Made by a program: the position numbers and the translations under genes
In this document: positions 1 through 7,533 of the stretch, piece after piece
Layout: each line of letters starts with the position of its first letter
Numbering within the stretch: position 1 is the first letter of the stretch
Origin: JAWWPG01 sp033850885
GTDB taxonomy: Bacteria > Actinomycetota > Actinomycetes > Propionibacteriales > Nocardioidaceae
Direction of reading: 5' to 3'
Length of the DNA: 20,313 bases
Assembly (NCBI GenBank): GCA_033850885.1
Contig: JAWWPG010000040.1
Location: 1-20,313 of the forward strand
The notes under the pieces: model-generated
Database searches by the model: none
The model's input: the letters and a program-made list of their open reading frames with translations, nothing else
What the model was told of the DNA's origin: nothing

Positions 1-13
1 GTCGCCGCCGGAC

Positions 14-36
14 ACAGCGGCCCCCGGTCGCTGTTT
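14..36 (+). terminator. Hairpin upstream of pyrG
   Basis: The arms ACAGCGGCC (14-22) and GGTCGCTGT (26-34) pair over nine positions, including one G-T pair, around a CCC loop, and are followed by only three T residues. It may end the transcript of the gene to the left of the window or act as a leader structure for pyrG. The weak T tract keeps confidence low, and the upstream gene is not visible. Confidence 0.4.
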
Positions 37-144
37 CCCTGGTAGCCCGTGGGCCGGTGGGCTGAACCACTGAACCGCCGCGACGGCACTCCCCCCGATT
101 CCGTGCCGTCCCGACCCTCACCTCGCGACCACGGGAGCCCCCTC

Positions 145-1860
145 TTGGCAATTGCGCCCAAATCCACGACGACCAAGCACCTCTTCGTCACCGGGGGTGT
201 CGCCTCCTCCCTCGGGAAGGGGCTGACGGCCTCCAGCCTCGGTGCGCTGCTGAAGGCGCGCGGCCTCCGGGTCACCATGCAGAAGCTCGACCCGTACCTC
301 AACGTGGACCCGGGCACGATGAACCCGTTCCAGCACGGTGAGGTCTTCGTCACCGACGACGGTTCCGAGACCGACCTGGACATCGGCCACTACGAGCGTT
401 TCCTGGACGTCAACCTCGACGGCTCGGCGAACGTCACCACCGGCCAGATCTACTCCACGGTCATCGCCAAGGAGCGTCGCGGCGAGTACCTCGGCGACAC
501 CGTCCAGGTCATCCCGCACATCACCGACGAGATCAAGTCCCGGATCCGGGCGATGGCCGAACCGGGCGAGGACGGCGAGCAGCCGCACGTGGTGATCACC
601 GAGGTCGGTGGCACCGTCGGCGACATCGAGTCGCTGCCCTTCCTGGAGGCTGCCCGTCAGGTGAGGCACGACGTTGGCCGGGACAACTGCTTCTTCCTGC
701 ACGTGTCTCTCGTCCCCTACATCGGGCCGTCTGGCGAGCTCAAGACCAAGCCGACCCAGCACTCCGTCGCGGCCCTGCGCTCCATCGGCATCGCGCCGGA
801 CGCCATTGTCTGCCGGGCGGACCGCGAGATCCCGCAGAGCGTCAAGCGCAAGATCTCGCTGATGTGCGACGTCGACGACGAGGCGGTCGTTGCCGCGGTC
901 GACGCGCAGTCGATATACGACATCCCCCGGGTGCTGCACTCGGAAGGCCTCGACGCGTACGTCGTCCGCAGGCTCAGCCTGCCGTTCCACGATGTCGACT
1001 GGAGCGAGTGGGACGAGCTGCTGCAGCAGGTCCACCACCCGGACGAGGAGGTCACGGTCGCCCTCGTCGGCAAGTACATCGACCTTCCCGACGCCTACCT
1101 TTCGGTGGCCGAGGCGCTGCGCGCCGGTGGGTTCGCCAACTCCGCACGAGTCAACATCCGGTGGGTCGCCTCCGACGAGTGCGAGACCCGGGCCGGCGCC
1201 GCGGCAATGCTCGGTGACGCCGACGCGATCTGTGTCCCCGGCGGATTCGGCGTCCGTGGCATCGAAGGCAAGGTCGGTGCGCTCACCTACGCCCGCGAGA
1301 GGAGGATCCCGACTCTCGGACTCTGCCTCGGCCTGCAGTGCATGGTGATCGAGTTCGCGCGCCACGTCGCGGGGCTCGAGGGCGCCGGGTCGACCGAGTT
1401 CGACCCGGCGGCCGAGCCGGTGATCGCCACCATGGAGGAGCAGAAGTCGATCGTCGACGGCGCCGGAGACCTCGGCGGCACCATGCGTCTCGGCCTCTAC
1501 CCTGCCGACCTCGTGCCGGGGACGATCGTCGCCGAGATGTACGGCGCCCTGCGCGTCGAGGAGCGTCACCGGCACCGTTACGAGGTCAACAACGCCTATC
1601 GGGGAGACCTCGAGGTCGCCGGCATGGTCTTCTCCGGACTCTCACCGGACCACGAGCTCGTCGAGTTCTTGGAGCTTGCCCGTGACGTCCACCCCTACTA
1701 CGTGTCGACGCAGGCCCACCCCGAGCTGCGTTCCCGCCCGACCCGTCCGCACCCGCTGTTCCGCGGGCTCATCGCGGCGGCGCTCGACCGCCAGCGCGAG
1801 CTGATGCTCCCGGTCGACGAGACCGGCCTTCGACGTACCGTGGTCGAAGCGACCGCCTGA
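145..1860 (+). CDS. pyrG: CTP synthase (glutamine hydrolysing)
   Basis: Cytosolic enzyme that makes CTP from UTP, ATP and glutamine, the last step of pyrimidine nucleotide synthesis. The N-terminal synthetase domain opens with the family signature TKHLFVTGGVASSLGKG. The C-terminal class I glutamine amidotransferase domain has nucleophile Cys394 in GLCLG and the His525/Glu527 pair in HPEL. These are very close to the spacing of the E. coli enzyme. I chose the TTG at 145, which has GGGAG seven bases upstream and gives 571 residues, the usual length. A GTG at 49 in the same frame would add 32 residues of Arg/Pro-rich sequence unlike the family. The Nudix gene starts on the last base of the stop codon, so the two are probably cotranslated. 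Identity is certain; only the start is open. Confidence 0.97.
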   Translation: MAIAPKSTTTKHLFVTGGVASSLGKGLTASSLGALLKARGLRVTMQKLDPYLNVDPGTMNPFQHGEVFVTDDGSETDLDIGHYERFLDVNLDGSANVTTGQIYSTVIAKERRGEYLGDTVQVIPHITDEIKSRIRAMAEPGEDGEQPHVVITEVGGTVGDIESLPFLEAARQVRHDVGRDNCFFLHVSLVPYIGPSGELKTKPTQHSVAALRSIGIAPDAIVCRADREIPQSVKRKISLMCDVDDEAVVAAVDAQSIYDIPRVLHSEGLDAYVVRRLSLPFHDVDWSEWDELLQQVHHPDEEVTVALVGKYIDLPDAYLSVAEALRAGGFANSARVNIRWVASDECETRAGAAAMLGDADAICVPGGFGVRGIEGKVGALTYARERRIPTLGLCLGLQCMVIEFARHVAGLEGAGSTEFDPAAEPVIATMEEQKSIVDGAGDLGGTMRLGLYPADLVPGTIVAEMYGALRVEERHRHRYEVNNAYRGDLEVAGMVFSGLSPDHELVEFLELARDVHPYYVSTQAHPELRSRPTRPHPLFRGLIAAALDRQRELMLPVDETGLRRTVVEATA

Positions 1861-2441
1861 TGCCGAGCGTCGCGGACAGCGACATGTCCTGGCCTGTCCT
1901 CGCAAGCGACGAGGTGTACCGGGGCTCCATCGTCGGCGTCCGCCGCGACGTGCTGCGCGCCGCGGACGGTAGCAGCTTCGAGCGCGACGTGGTCATGCAC
2001 CACGGGGCCGTCGCGGTCGTCGCCATCGACGACCAGGAGCGCGTCCTGGTGGTCACCCAGTATCGGCACCCGGCCCGGCAACGCCTGGTCGAGCTGCCTG
2101 CGGGTCTTCTTGACAAGCCGGGCGAGGACCCGCTTGCGGCGGCCCGGCGTGAGTTCGAGGAAGAGGGCCAGGCCCGCGCGGAGCGGTGGTCGAAGCTGGT
2201 CGACCTGATGCCGAGTCCCGGGGTGAGCGACGAGATGATCTCGATCTTCCTCGCGGAGGAGGTGTCGGACGCCGACGTGCCCGCCGGGTTCGTCGCCGAG
2301 CACGAGGAGTCGACGATGACCCGCCAGTGGGTGCCGCTCGCCGACGTCGTCGACGCGGTGCTCGCCGGTGAGGTCAAGAACGCCATGCTGGTGGCCGGGG
2401 CTCTCGCGGCCTGGGTTACGCGGCACGGCCCTCCACGCTGA
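1860..2441 (+). CDS. Nudix hydrolase, ADP-ribose pyrophosphatase type
   Basis: A 193-residue Nudix protein of the kind that follows pyrG in many actinobacteria; relatives hydrolyse ADP-ribose to AMP and ribose 5-phosphate. The fold is indicated by the strand GAVAVVAIDDQERVLVV, the ELPAG motif just before the Nudix box, and a box with Glu followed seven residues later by RE and then EE. The conserved glycine after the glutamate pair is displaced: the box reads REFEEEGQA, with Gln at the expected Gly position. A PSPGVSDE segment, typical of ADP-ribose pyrophosphatases, follows the box. The ATG shares its A with the pyrG stop codon (TGATG), and there is no separate ribosome site, so translation is probably coupled to pyrG. 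The substrate is inferred from family and context. Confidence 0.9.
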   Translation: MPSVADSDMSWPVLASDEVYRGSIVGVRRDVLRAADGSSFERDVVMHHGAVAVVAIDDQERVLVVTQYRHPARQRLVELPAGLLDKPGEDPLAAARREFEEEGQARAERWSKLVDLMPSPGVSDEMISIFLAEEVSDADVPAGFVAEHEESTMTRQWVPLADVVDAVLAGEVKNAMLVAGALAAWVTRHGPPR

Positions 2442-2494
2442 CCGGCCAGCTGATAGTGCACCCGCGCCCGGCAGCCAAGTGTCATCATGGTCGG

Positions 2495-2550
2495 TAGGAT
2501 CCTCAGGCACCGCGTGACGCGGATGCGGACCACCCCGAGAGAGGCTCGAG
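2495..2550 (+). promoter_or_regulatory. Possible ald promoter and ribosome binding site
   Basis: The 109-base gap before ald contains TAGGAT (2495-2500), a good actinobacterial -10 sequence, but no convincing -35 hexamer lies 16-18 bases upstream. GAGAGAGG at 2537-2544 is a clear ribosome binding site for the ATG at 2551. The gap suggests ald starts its own transcript rather than being read only from pyrG. Confidence 0.4.
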
Positions 2551-3666
2551 ATGCTTGTCGGCGTACCGAAGGAAGTCAAGAACCACGAGTACCGGGTCGC
2601 GATCACGCCGGCCGGGGTGCACGAGCTCGTCGCTCACGGTCACGAGGTGGTCGTGGAGGCGAGCGCCGGCGTCGGGTCCTCGATCACCGACGAGGAGTTC
2701 ACCTCAGCGGGCGCAAAGATCCTGCCCACCGCCGATGACATCTGGCAGGCCGGTGAGCTGATCCTCAAGGTCAAGGAACCGATCGCCGAAGAGTACGACC
2801 GGATGCGGGACGGGCAGACGCTCTTCACCTACCTGCACCTGGCCGCCTCCCGCGACTGCACCGACGCGCTGCTGCGCCAAGGGGTCACCGCGATCGCCTA
2901 CGAGACCGTCCAGACGCCGGACGGCGCGTTGCCGCTGCTCGCGCCGATGTCCGAGGTCGCCGGCCGGCTCGCACCGCAGGCGGGGGCCTACCACCTGATG
3001 CGCCAGGGTGGCGGCCGCGGGGTCCTGATGGGAGGCGTCTCGGGCGTCTACGCCGCGAAGGTCGTCGTCATCGGAGCGGGCGTCTCGGGCATGAACGCCG
3101 CGGCGATCGCGCTCGGCATGCAGGCGGAGGTACTGCTGCTCGACCGCAACATCGAGCGCCTGCGGCAGGCCGACCGGATCTACCAAGGTCACCTCCAGAC
3201 CATCGCGTCGAACAAGTTCGAGATCGAGCGGGCGGCACTGGACGCCGACCTGGTCATCGGGGCGGTGCTGGTGCCCGGCGCGAAGGCACCGATGCTGATC
3301 TCCAACGAGCTGGTGTCCCGGATGAAGCCCGGCTCCGTGCTGGTCGACATCTCCATCGACCAGGGCGGGTGCTTCGAGGACTCGCGTCCCACCACGCACG
3401 CCGACCCGACGTACATCGTGCATAACTCGGTCTTCTACTGCGTGGCGAACATGCCGGGCGCGGTGCCGCACACGTCGACGTACGCCCTGACGAACGTGAC
3501 GCTGCCCTACGCCGTCGCGATCGCCGACCAGGGGTGGCGCGAGGCGCTGCGGGCCGACGCCACGCTCGCCCTCGGGCTCAACACGTACGCGGGTGAGCTG
3601 ACCTACGCACCCGTCGCGGAGGCTCACGGTCTCGACCACCGCAGCCTCGAGGAGGTCCTCGCCTGA
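2551..3666 (+). CDS. ald: Alanine dehydrogenase
   Basis: NAD-dependent enzyme that interconverts L-alanine with pyruvate and ammonia, used in alanine catabolism and redox adjustment. The 371-residue length matches the family. Residues known to bind substrate or catalyse in the mycobacterial enzyme fall at the same positions: Arg15, Lys75 in KVKEP, His96 in YLHLAA and Asp270 in DISIDQGG. The NAD-binding Rossmann motif GAGVSG is at 175-180, with the ribose-binding Asp198 at the end of the second strand. The ATG at 2551 follows a strong ribosome site. The stop codon overlaps the proposed CTG start of xerD, and the GAGGAGGT sequence near the end of ald would serve as the xerD ribosome site. Identity is secure. 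Confidence 0.97.
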   Translation: MLVGVPKEVKNHEYRVAITPAGVHELVAHGHEVVVEASAGVGSSITDEEFTSAGAKILPTADDIWQAGELILKVKEPIAEEYDRMRDGQTLFTYLHLAASRDCTDALLRQGVTAIAYETVQTPDGALPLLAPMSEVAGRLAPQAGAYHLMRQGGGRGVLMGGVSGVYAAKVVVIGAGVSGMNAAAIALGMQAEVLLLDRNIERLRQADRIYQGHLQTIASNKFEIERAALDADLVIGAVLVPGAKAPMLISNELVSRMKPGSVLVDISIDQGGCFEDSRPTTHADPTYIVHNSVFYCVANMPGAVPHTSTYALTNVTLPYAVAIADQGWREALRADATLALGLNTYAGELTYAPVAEAHGLDHRSLEEVLA

Positions 3667-4634
3667 CCGCGTCGCAGCCGAGCACCGGCGCTCCGGCGAC
3701 CGGCACGCTGGCGGCTGCGGCAGGGACGTACCTGGACCACCTCACGGTCGAGCGCGGTCTGGCGGTCAACACGCTGGCGTCATATCGGCGCGACCTGCGG
3801 CGCTACCTGGACTTCGCGACCCGGCGTGGCCTGGTCGCCGTCGATGACGTGACGGAGCAGCACGTATCCGAGTTCCTCGCGGGCCTTCGTGAGGGTGACC
3901 CCGAGCATCCACCGCTCGGCGCGAGCAGTGCGGCACGAACCCTGGTCGCCGTCCGGGGACTGCACAGGTTCGCGGTGCGCGAAGGACTCAGCTCGAGCGA
4001 CCCAGCGGGACCGGTGAAGCCGCCGGTGCCGGCGCGCCGACTCCCGAAGGCACTTCCGCTGGGCGACATCGAGGCGATCCTGCGAGCCTCGGGCGCGGAT
4101 GGGACCACGCTGGCGATGCGTGACCAGGCGCTGCTCGAGCTCCTCTACGGCAGCGGGGCCAGGATCTCGGAGGCGGTCGGGCTCGACGTCGACGACCTGG
4201 ACTTCGACGCTGGCGTGGTGCTGCTGGCCGGCAAGGGCGGGAAGGAGCGGATCGTGCCGGTCGGAAGCTACGCCCTGGAGGCGCTCGGGAGCTACCTGAC
4301 GAGGGCGCGGCCGGAGCTCGCCCGCGGCGCTGGCAGGGCCCGGCGCAGTGCGAGCGCCGTCTTCCTGAACTCGCGCGGCGGACGACTTTCCCGCCAGTCC
4401 GCGTGGACGGTGCTGGGCAGGGCGGCCGAGCAGGCCGGCATCACCTCCGGCGTGTCACCTCACACGCTGCGGCACTCGTTCGCCACCCACCTCCTCGACG
4501 GAGGTGCCGACGTACGCGTCGTGCAGGAGCTGCTCGGGCACGCGTCGGTGACCACCACGCAGATCTACACGCTGGTCACCGTCGACCGACTCCGGGAGAT
4601 ATACGCCACCGCGCATCCCCGGGCCCTGCGCTGA
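3663..4634 (+). CDS. xerD: Tyrosine recombinase XerD, probable CTG start
   Basis: Site-specific recombinase that works with XerC at dif to resolve chromosome dimers before division. The catalytic set is complete in the proposed numbering: Arg167 (GARISE), Lys191 (GKGGKE), His267 and Arg270 (HTLRH), His293 (LGHAS) and nucleophile Tyr302. The N-terminal SAM-like DNA-binding domain is also encoded (YLDHLTVERGLAVNTLASYRRDL), but the frame has no ATG, GTG or TTG upstream of it; the first, a GTG at 3849, would remove this domain. The CTG at 3663 overlaps the ald stop as CTGA and has GAGGAGGT six bases upstream, giving 323 residues. The NTGA geometry matches most other junctions in the cluster. Product certain; start inferred. 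Confidence 0.9.
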   Translation: MTASQPSTGAPATGTLAAAAGTYLDHLTVERGLAVNTLASYRRDLRRYLDFATRRGLVAVDDVTEQHVSEFLAGLREGDPEHPPLGASSAARTLVAVRGLHRFAVREGLSSSDPAGPVKPPVPARRLPKALPLGDIEAILRASGADGTTLAMRDQALLELLYGSGARISEAVGLDVDDLDFDAGVVLLAGKGGKERIVPVGSYALEALGSYLTRARPELARGAGRARRSASAVFLNSRGGRLSRQSAWTVLGRAAEQAGITSGVSPHTLRHSFATHLLDGGADVRVVQELLGHASVTTTQIYTLVTVDRLREIYATAHPRALR

Positions 4635-4668
4635 CCGGCGGCAGCTCGCGACACGTCCGTCAACAAGG

Positions 4669-4764
4669 TTGTCCCCAGCGATGGGCGGCATGTGCACCCC
4701 TCCCCAGGCCCGTGCACAGGCCACCGGAGGTTGTCCACAGATTGGCATTCCACCCTTGTCCGCC
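4669..4764 (+). promoter_or_regulatory. Cluster of DnaA-box-like 9-mers upstream of parA
   Basis: TTGTCCACA at 4731-4739 matches the preferred DnaA box of high-GC actinobacteria exactly. TTGTCCCCA (4669-4677) and TTGTCCGCC (4756-4764) match its first six bases and lie in the same orientation. All three fall within 100 bases between xerD and parA, and the third overlaps the proposed -35 of parA. DnaA binding is inferred from the motif only. Confidence 0.4.
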
Positions 4765-4784
4765 CGCAGAGGCACCCCTAGAGT
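4756..4784 (+). promoter_or_regulatory. Probable parA promoter
   Basis: TTGTCC (4756-4761) and TAGAGT (4779-4784) are separated by 17 bases, a good vegetative sigma-A type promoter for an actinobacterium. It lies about 50 bases before the chosen parA start and could drive the whole chain through der. The -35 overlaps a DnaA-box-like sequence. Confidence 0.6.
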
Positions 4785-4836
4785 CACAGAGAACTGCTTG
4801 GGCGATATGCCGATCTGTAGACATGGAAGTGCCGAC

Positions 4837-5841
4837 GTGAGCGAACCGACGTTCGAGACCCCACCGAGGACTTCCGCCACTCCCCGAGCCGCGGAGGCCG
4901 CCGGCGGATCGACGGAGCAGGCCTCGGTCAGCTCCCTGCCGCCGCTCCAAGCGCAGCCGGAGGCACAATTTTCGGCTCCACCGGTCGTCGAACGGGACCA
5001 GGTGACCGGTGCGACCGGCCGGCCCCTCCCGGAGTTCCCCGAGCCCGCTCAGCTCACCGAGCACGGCAACGCCTACGTGATCGCGCTGTGCAACCAGAAG
5101 GGCGGCGTCGGCAAGACGACGACCGCGATCAACCTGGGCGCGGCGATGGCGGAGCTGGGGCGCCGGGTGCTCCTCGTCGACTTCGACCCGCAGGGCTCGC
5201 TCACCGTCGGCATGGGCATCAACCCGAACCATGTCGACACGACGATCTACCACCTGATGATGGAGCGCGACGTGACACTCGACGACGTCGTCGTCGAGAC
5301 GGCCATGACGGACGTCAGCCTGATCCCGTCGAACATCGACTTCGCCGGCGCCGAGATGCAGCTGATGAACGAGGTTGCCCGTGAGCAGGTGCTGGCGCGC
5401 GCCTTGGCTCCGGCCCGGGAGCGCTACGACATCATCCTGGTCGACTGCCAACCGTCACTCGGGTTGCTCACCATCAACGCGCTCGCCGCATCGGACGGGG
5501 TCATCGTGCCGCTCGAGTGCGAGTACTTCGCGTTGCGCGGGGTGGCCATGCTGAAGGGCACGATCGACAAGGTGCAGGAACGTCTGAACCCCCGGCTCTC
5601 GATGGTCGGGCTCCTCGGCACCATGTACGACGGCCGCACGCTGCACAACCGCGAGGTGTTGAGGACCCTCGTCCGGGGTTGGGGCGACGGCGTCTTCCAC
5701 ACCGTGATCCGTCGTACCGTGAAGTTCTCCGAGGCGACCGTGGCCGGCGAGCCACTCACCGCGTACGCCACCGCGTCCGCCGGAGCCGACGCCTATCGGC
5801 AGCTCGCCAGGGAGGTGCTCGCCCGGTGCCAAACCGCGTGA
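4837..5841 (+). CDS. parA: ParA/Soj-family ATPase
   Basis: Deviant Walker ATPase of the ParA/MinD family, 334 residues, used in DNA or protein-complex positioning. Residues 1-78 are a Pro/Ala/Ser-rich tail with no predicted fold, followed by the ATPase core. The deviant Walker A motif KGGVGKTT has its catalytic lysine at 93 and the signature lysine at 88. A DFDPQGSL segment follows near 115, and LVDCQPSLG is Walker B. The GTG at 4837 is preceded by GGAAG at a good distance; an in-frame ATG at 4807 is an alternative with a poorer site. This is the cluster paralogue found beside scpAB in actinobacteria, not the oriC-linked parAB. No parB lies next to it; a small ribbon-helix-helix-like gene does, overlapping as GTGA. 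Family certain, cellular role inferred. Confidence 0.92.
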   Translation: MSEPTFETPPRTSATPRAAEAAGGSTEQASVSSLPPLQAQPEAQFSAPPVVERDQVTGATGRPLPEFPEPAQLTEHGNAYVIALCNQKGGVGKTTTAINLGAAMAELGRRVLLVDFDPQGSLTVGMGINPNHVDTTIYHLMMERDVTLDDVVVETAMTDVSLIPSNIDFAGAEMQLMNEVAREQVLARALAPARERYDIILVDCQPSLGLLTINALAASDGVIVPLECEYFALRGVAMLKGTIDKVQERLNPRLSMVGLLGTMYDGRTLHNREVLRTLVRGWGDGVFHTVIRRTVKFSEATVAGEPLTAYATASAGADAYRQLAREVLARCQTA

Positions 5842-6062
5842 GCCCACCCAGCGGGCGGGTCCGCCACGACGAGAAGATCACCATCTACGTCACCGAAGAC
5901 GAGCTGCTCGAGCTCGAGCACACGAGGCTGGCTTTGCGCGGGGACCACGGAGTCGCCATCGACCGAGGCCGGCTCGTCCGCGAGGCGATCCACCTGGCCC
6001 TGGAGGACGTCGCGAGGCGGGGCAGCGACAGCGCACTGGTCAACCGATTGCGTGAGCAGTGA
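5838..6062 (+). CDS. Small ribbon-helix-helix-like protein
   Basis: A 74-residue protein between parA and scpA. After a short basic tail it reads KITIYVTEDELLELEH, then a loop, then a second helix DRGRLVREAIHLALEDV. One strand followed by two amphipathic helices, with the second starting RxxLVREAI, is the layout of CopG/Arc-type ribbon-helix-helix DNA-binding proteins. The GTG start overlaps the parA stop (GTGA) and the gene's own stop overlaps the scpA start (GTGA), so it is embedded in the translation chain and is a real gene. By analogy with plasmid ParF/ParG-type pairs it may be the DNA-binding partner of the ParA ATPase. That role is inferred from fold and position; I cannot assign a named family. 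Confidence 0.82.
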   Translation: MSPPSGRVRHDEKITIYVTEDELLELEHTRLALRGDHGVAIDRGRLVREAIHLALEDVARRGSDSALVNRLREQ

Positions 6063-6931
6063 CGGCGGACCGATCCCGGGTCCAGCCGGCCGAGCCGCCG
6101 CTGGCGACTGAGCAGGTCGAGGGGTTCGCCGTCCACCTCGACAACTTCGAGGGGCCGTTCGACCTGCTCCTCGGCCTCATCGCACGCCACCAGCTGGACA
6201 TCGGCGATGTCGCGCTGTCACGGGTGACCGATGAGTTCGTCGCGCACCTGAAGACGCTCGGCGAGGAATGGGACCTTGACGCGACGACCAGCTTCCTCGT
6301 CGTCGCATCGACCCTGCTCGACCTCAAGGTCGTCCGGCTGCTGCCCTCGGCCGAGATCGAGGACGAGGGCGACCTGGCGTTGCTGGAGGCGCGTGACCTG
6401 CTCTTCGCCCGGCTCATGCAGTACCGAGCGTTCAAGCGGGCGGCGCTGCTCATCGCCGCCCGCATGGAGGCGGAGTCGGCCCGGCTGCCGCGATCCGTCG
6501 GGCTCGAGGAGCGCTTCGCCTCCGTCCTCCCCGACGTGCTGATCACGCTCGGACCTGACGAGTTCGCCGTCCTCGCGGCGCGGGCCCTGGTCACACGGAA
6601 CCCGCCGGTGCTGTCTCTCGACCACCTGCACGTTCCCCGAGTGAGCGTCAGCGACCAGGCTGCCACGATCGTCGACCGGCTGCGCCGGGTCCACACCGCC
6701 ACCTTCCGCTCGCTGGTCGTCGACTCTCCGGACACGATGACGACGGTGGCCAGGTTCCTCGCGCTGCTCGAGCTGTTCCGGGAAGGCGCGGTCGCGTTCG
6801 AGCAGATGACTCCGCTCGGCGAGCTCAGCATCCGGTGGACGGGTCCAGACGTCACCGACATCGAGATCACCGACGAGTACGACCAGCCCGCGGCGGTGCC
6901 TGCCGACGACCGGCTCGGGAGCACCCCGTGA
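6059..6931 (+). CDS. scpA: Segregation and condensation protein A
   Basis: Kleisin subunit of the SMC-ScpA-ScpB condensin, which bridges SMC heads and helps organise and segregate the chromosome. At 290 residues it is of normal length. The N-terminal signature FEGPFDLLLGLIARHQLDI is plainly visible at about residues 29-48, followed by the helical SMC-neck-binding part and a C-terminal winged-helix region ending near EQMTPLGELSIRW. The last twenty or so residues are acidic and variable. The GTG start overlaps the preceding small gene by four bases and the stop overlaps scpB by four, so both partners are probably made in step. Confidence 0.96.
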   Translation: MTADRSRVQPAEPPLATEQVEGFAVHLDNFEGPFDLLLGLIARHQLDIGDVALSRVTDEFVAHLKTLGEEWDLDATTSFLVVASTLLDLKVVRLLPSAEIEDEGDLALLEARDLLFARLMQYRAFKRAALLIAARMEAESARLPRSVGLEERFASVLPDVLITLGPDEFAVLAARALVTRNPPVLSLDHLHVPRVSVSDQAATIVDRLRRVHTATFRSLVVDSPDTMTTVARFLALLELFREGAVAFEQMTPLGELSIRWTGPDVTDIEITDEYDQPAAVPADDRLGSTP

Positions 6932-7533
6932 CCACCCAGGAGCACCCCCCATCCCCGGGCGGCGACCCGCCGCTCAAGCCGACCCTCGAGGCGGTACTGA
7001 TGGTGACCGACCAGCCGATCGACACCCTCAGCCTCGCCCAGGCCGCCGGACGTGCACGAGGCGATGTCGAGAACGCCTTGCGAGAGCTCGCCGACGAGTA
7101 CACCCGCCAGGGCAGAGGGTTCGAGCTGCGCGACGTCGGCGGTGGCTGGCGCTTCTACTCCCGAGCCGACTACGCGGCGGTCGTCGAGCGATTCGTCGTC
7201 GAGGGCCAACAGGCTCGCTTGACGGCGGCGGCCCTCGAGACGCTCGCCGTCGTCGCCTACCGCCAGCCGGTCAGTCGCGGCCGGGTGGCGGCGATCAGAG
7301 GCGTGAACGTCGACGGCGTGATGCGCACCCTGCTCTCTCGGGGACTGGTGTACGAGGCCGGCGTGGATCCCGAGAGTGGCGCCCACCTTTTCGCCACCAC
7401 CGCGTACTTCCTGGAGCGGATGGGTCTGTCCACCCTCGACGAGCTTCCCGAGATCGCCCCGTTCCTCCCTGAGATGGCCGAGATCGAAGGGGAGCTCGAC
7501 CTCGACCTGCCCGCCACGGCTTCCGAACCATGA
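6928..7533 (+). CDS. scpB: Segregation and condensation protein B
   Basis: Winged-helix partner of ScpA in the SMC complex; it dimerises and binds the middle of ScpA. The 201-residue protein has the usual tandem winged helices: LEAVLMVTDQPID opens the first, and the second contains LAVVAYRQPVSRGRVAAIRGVNV, the best conserved stretch in the family. The GTG at 6928 overlaps the scpA stop (GTGA) and gives the expected N terminus; a longer reading in this frame would run back into scpA. The stop overlaps the next start as ATGA. Confidence 0.96.
   Translation: MTTQEHPPSPGGDPPLKPTLEAVLMVTDQPIDTLSLAQAAGRARGDVENALRELADEYTRQGRGFELRDVGGGWRFYSRADYAAVVERFVVEGQQARLTAAALETLAVVAYRQPVSRGRVAAIRGVNVDGVMRTLLSRGLVYEAGVDPESGAHLFATTAYFLERMGLSTLDELPEIAPFLPEMAEIEGELDLDLPATASEP

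Noticed and set aside
118..1575. Long - strand open frame opposite pyrG
   Set aside because: It is the antisense shadow of a high-GC gene; the + strand encodes CTP synthase with all catalytic residues and the - strand product has no recognisable domain.
1698..2606. Long - strand open frames opposite the Nudix gene
   Set aside because: Low-complexity Arg/His-rich product, no ribosome site, and it lies over a well-supported gene.
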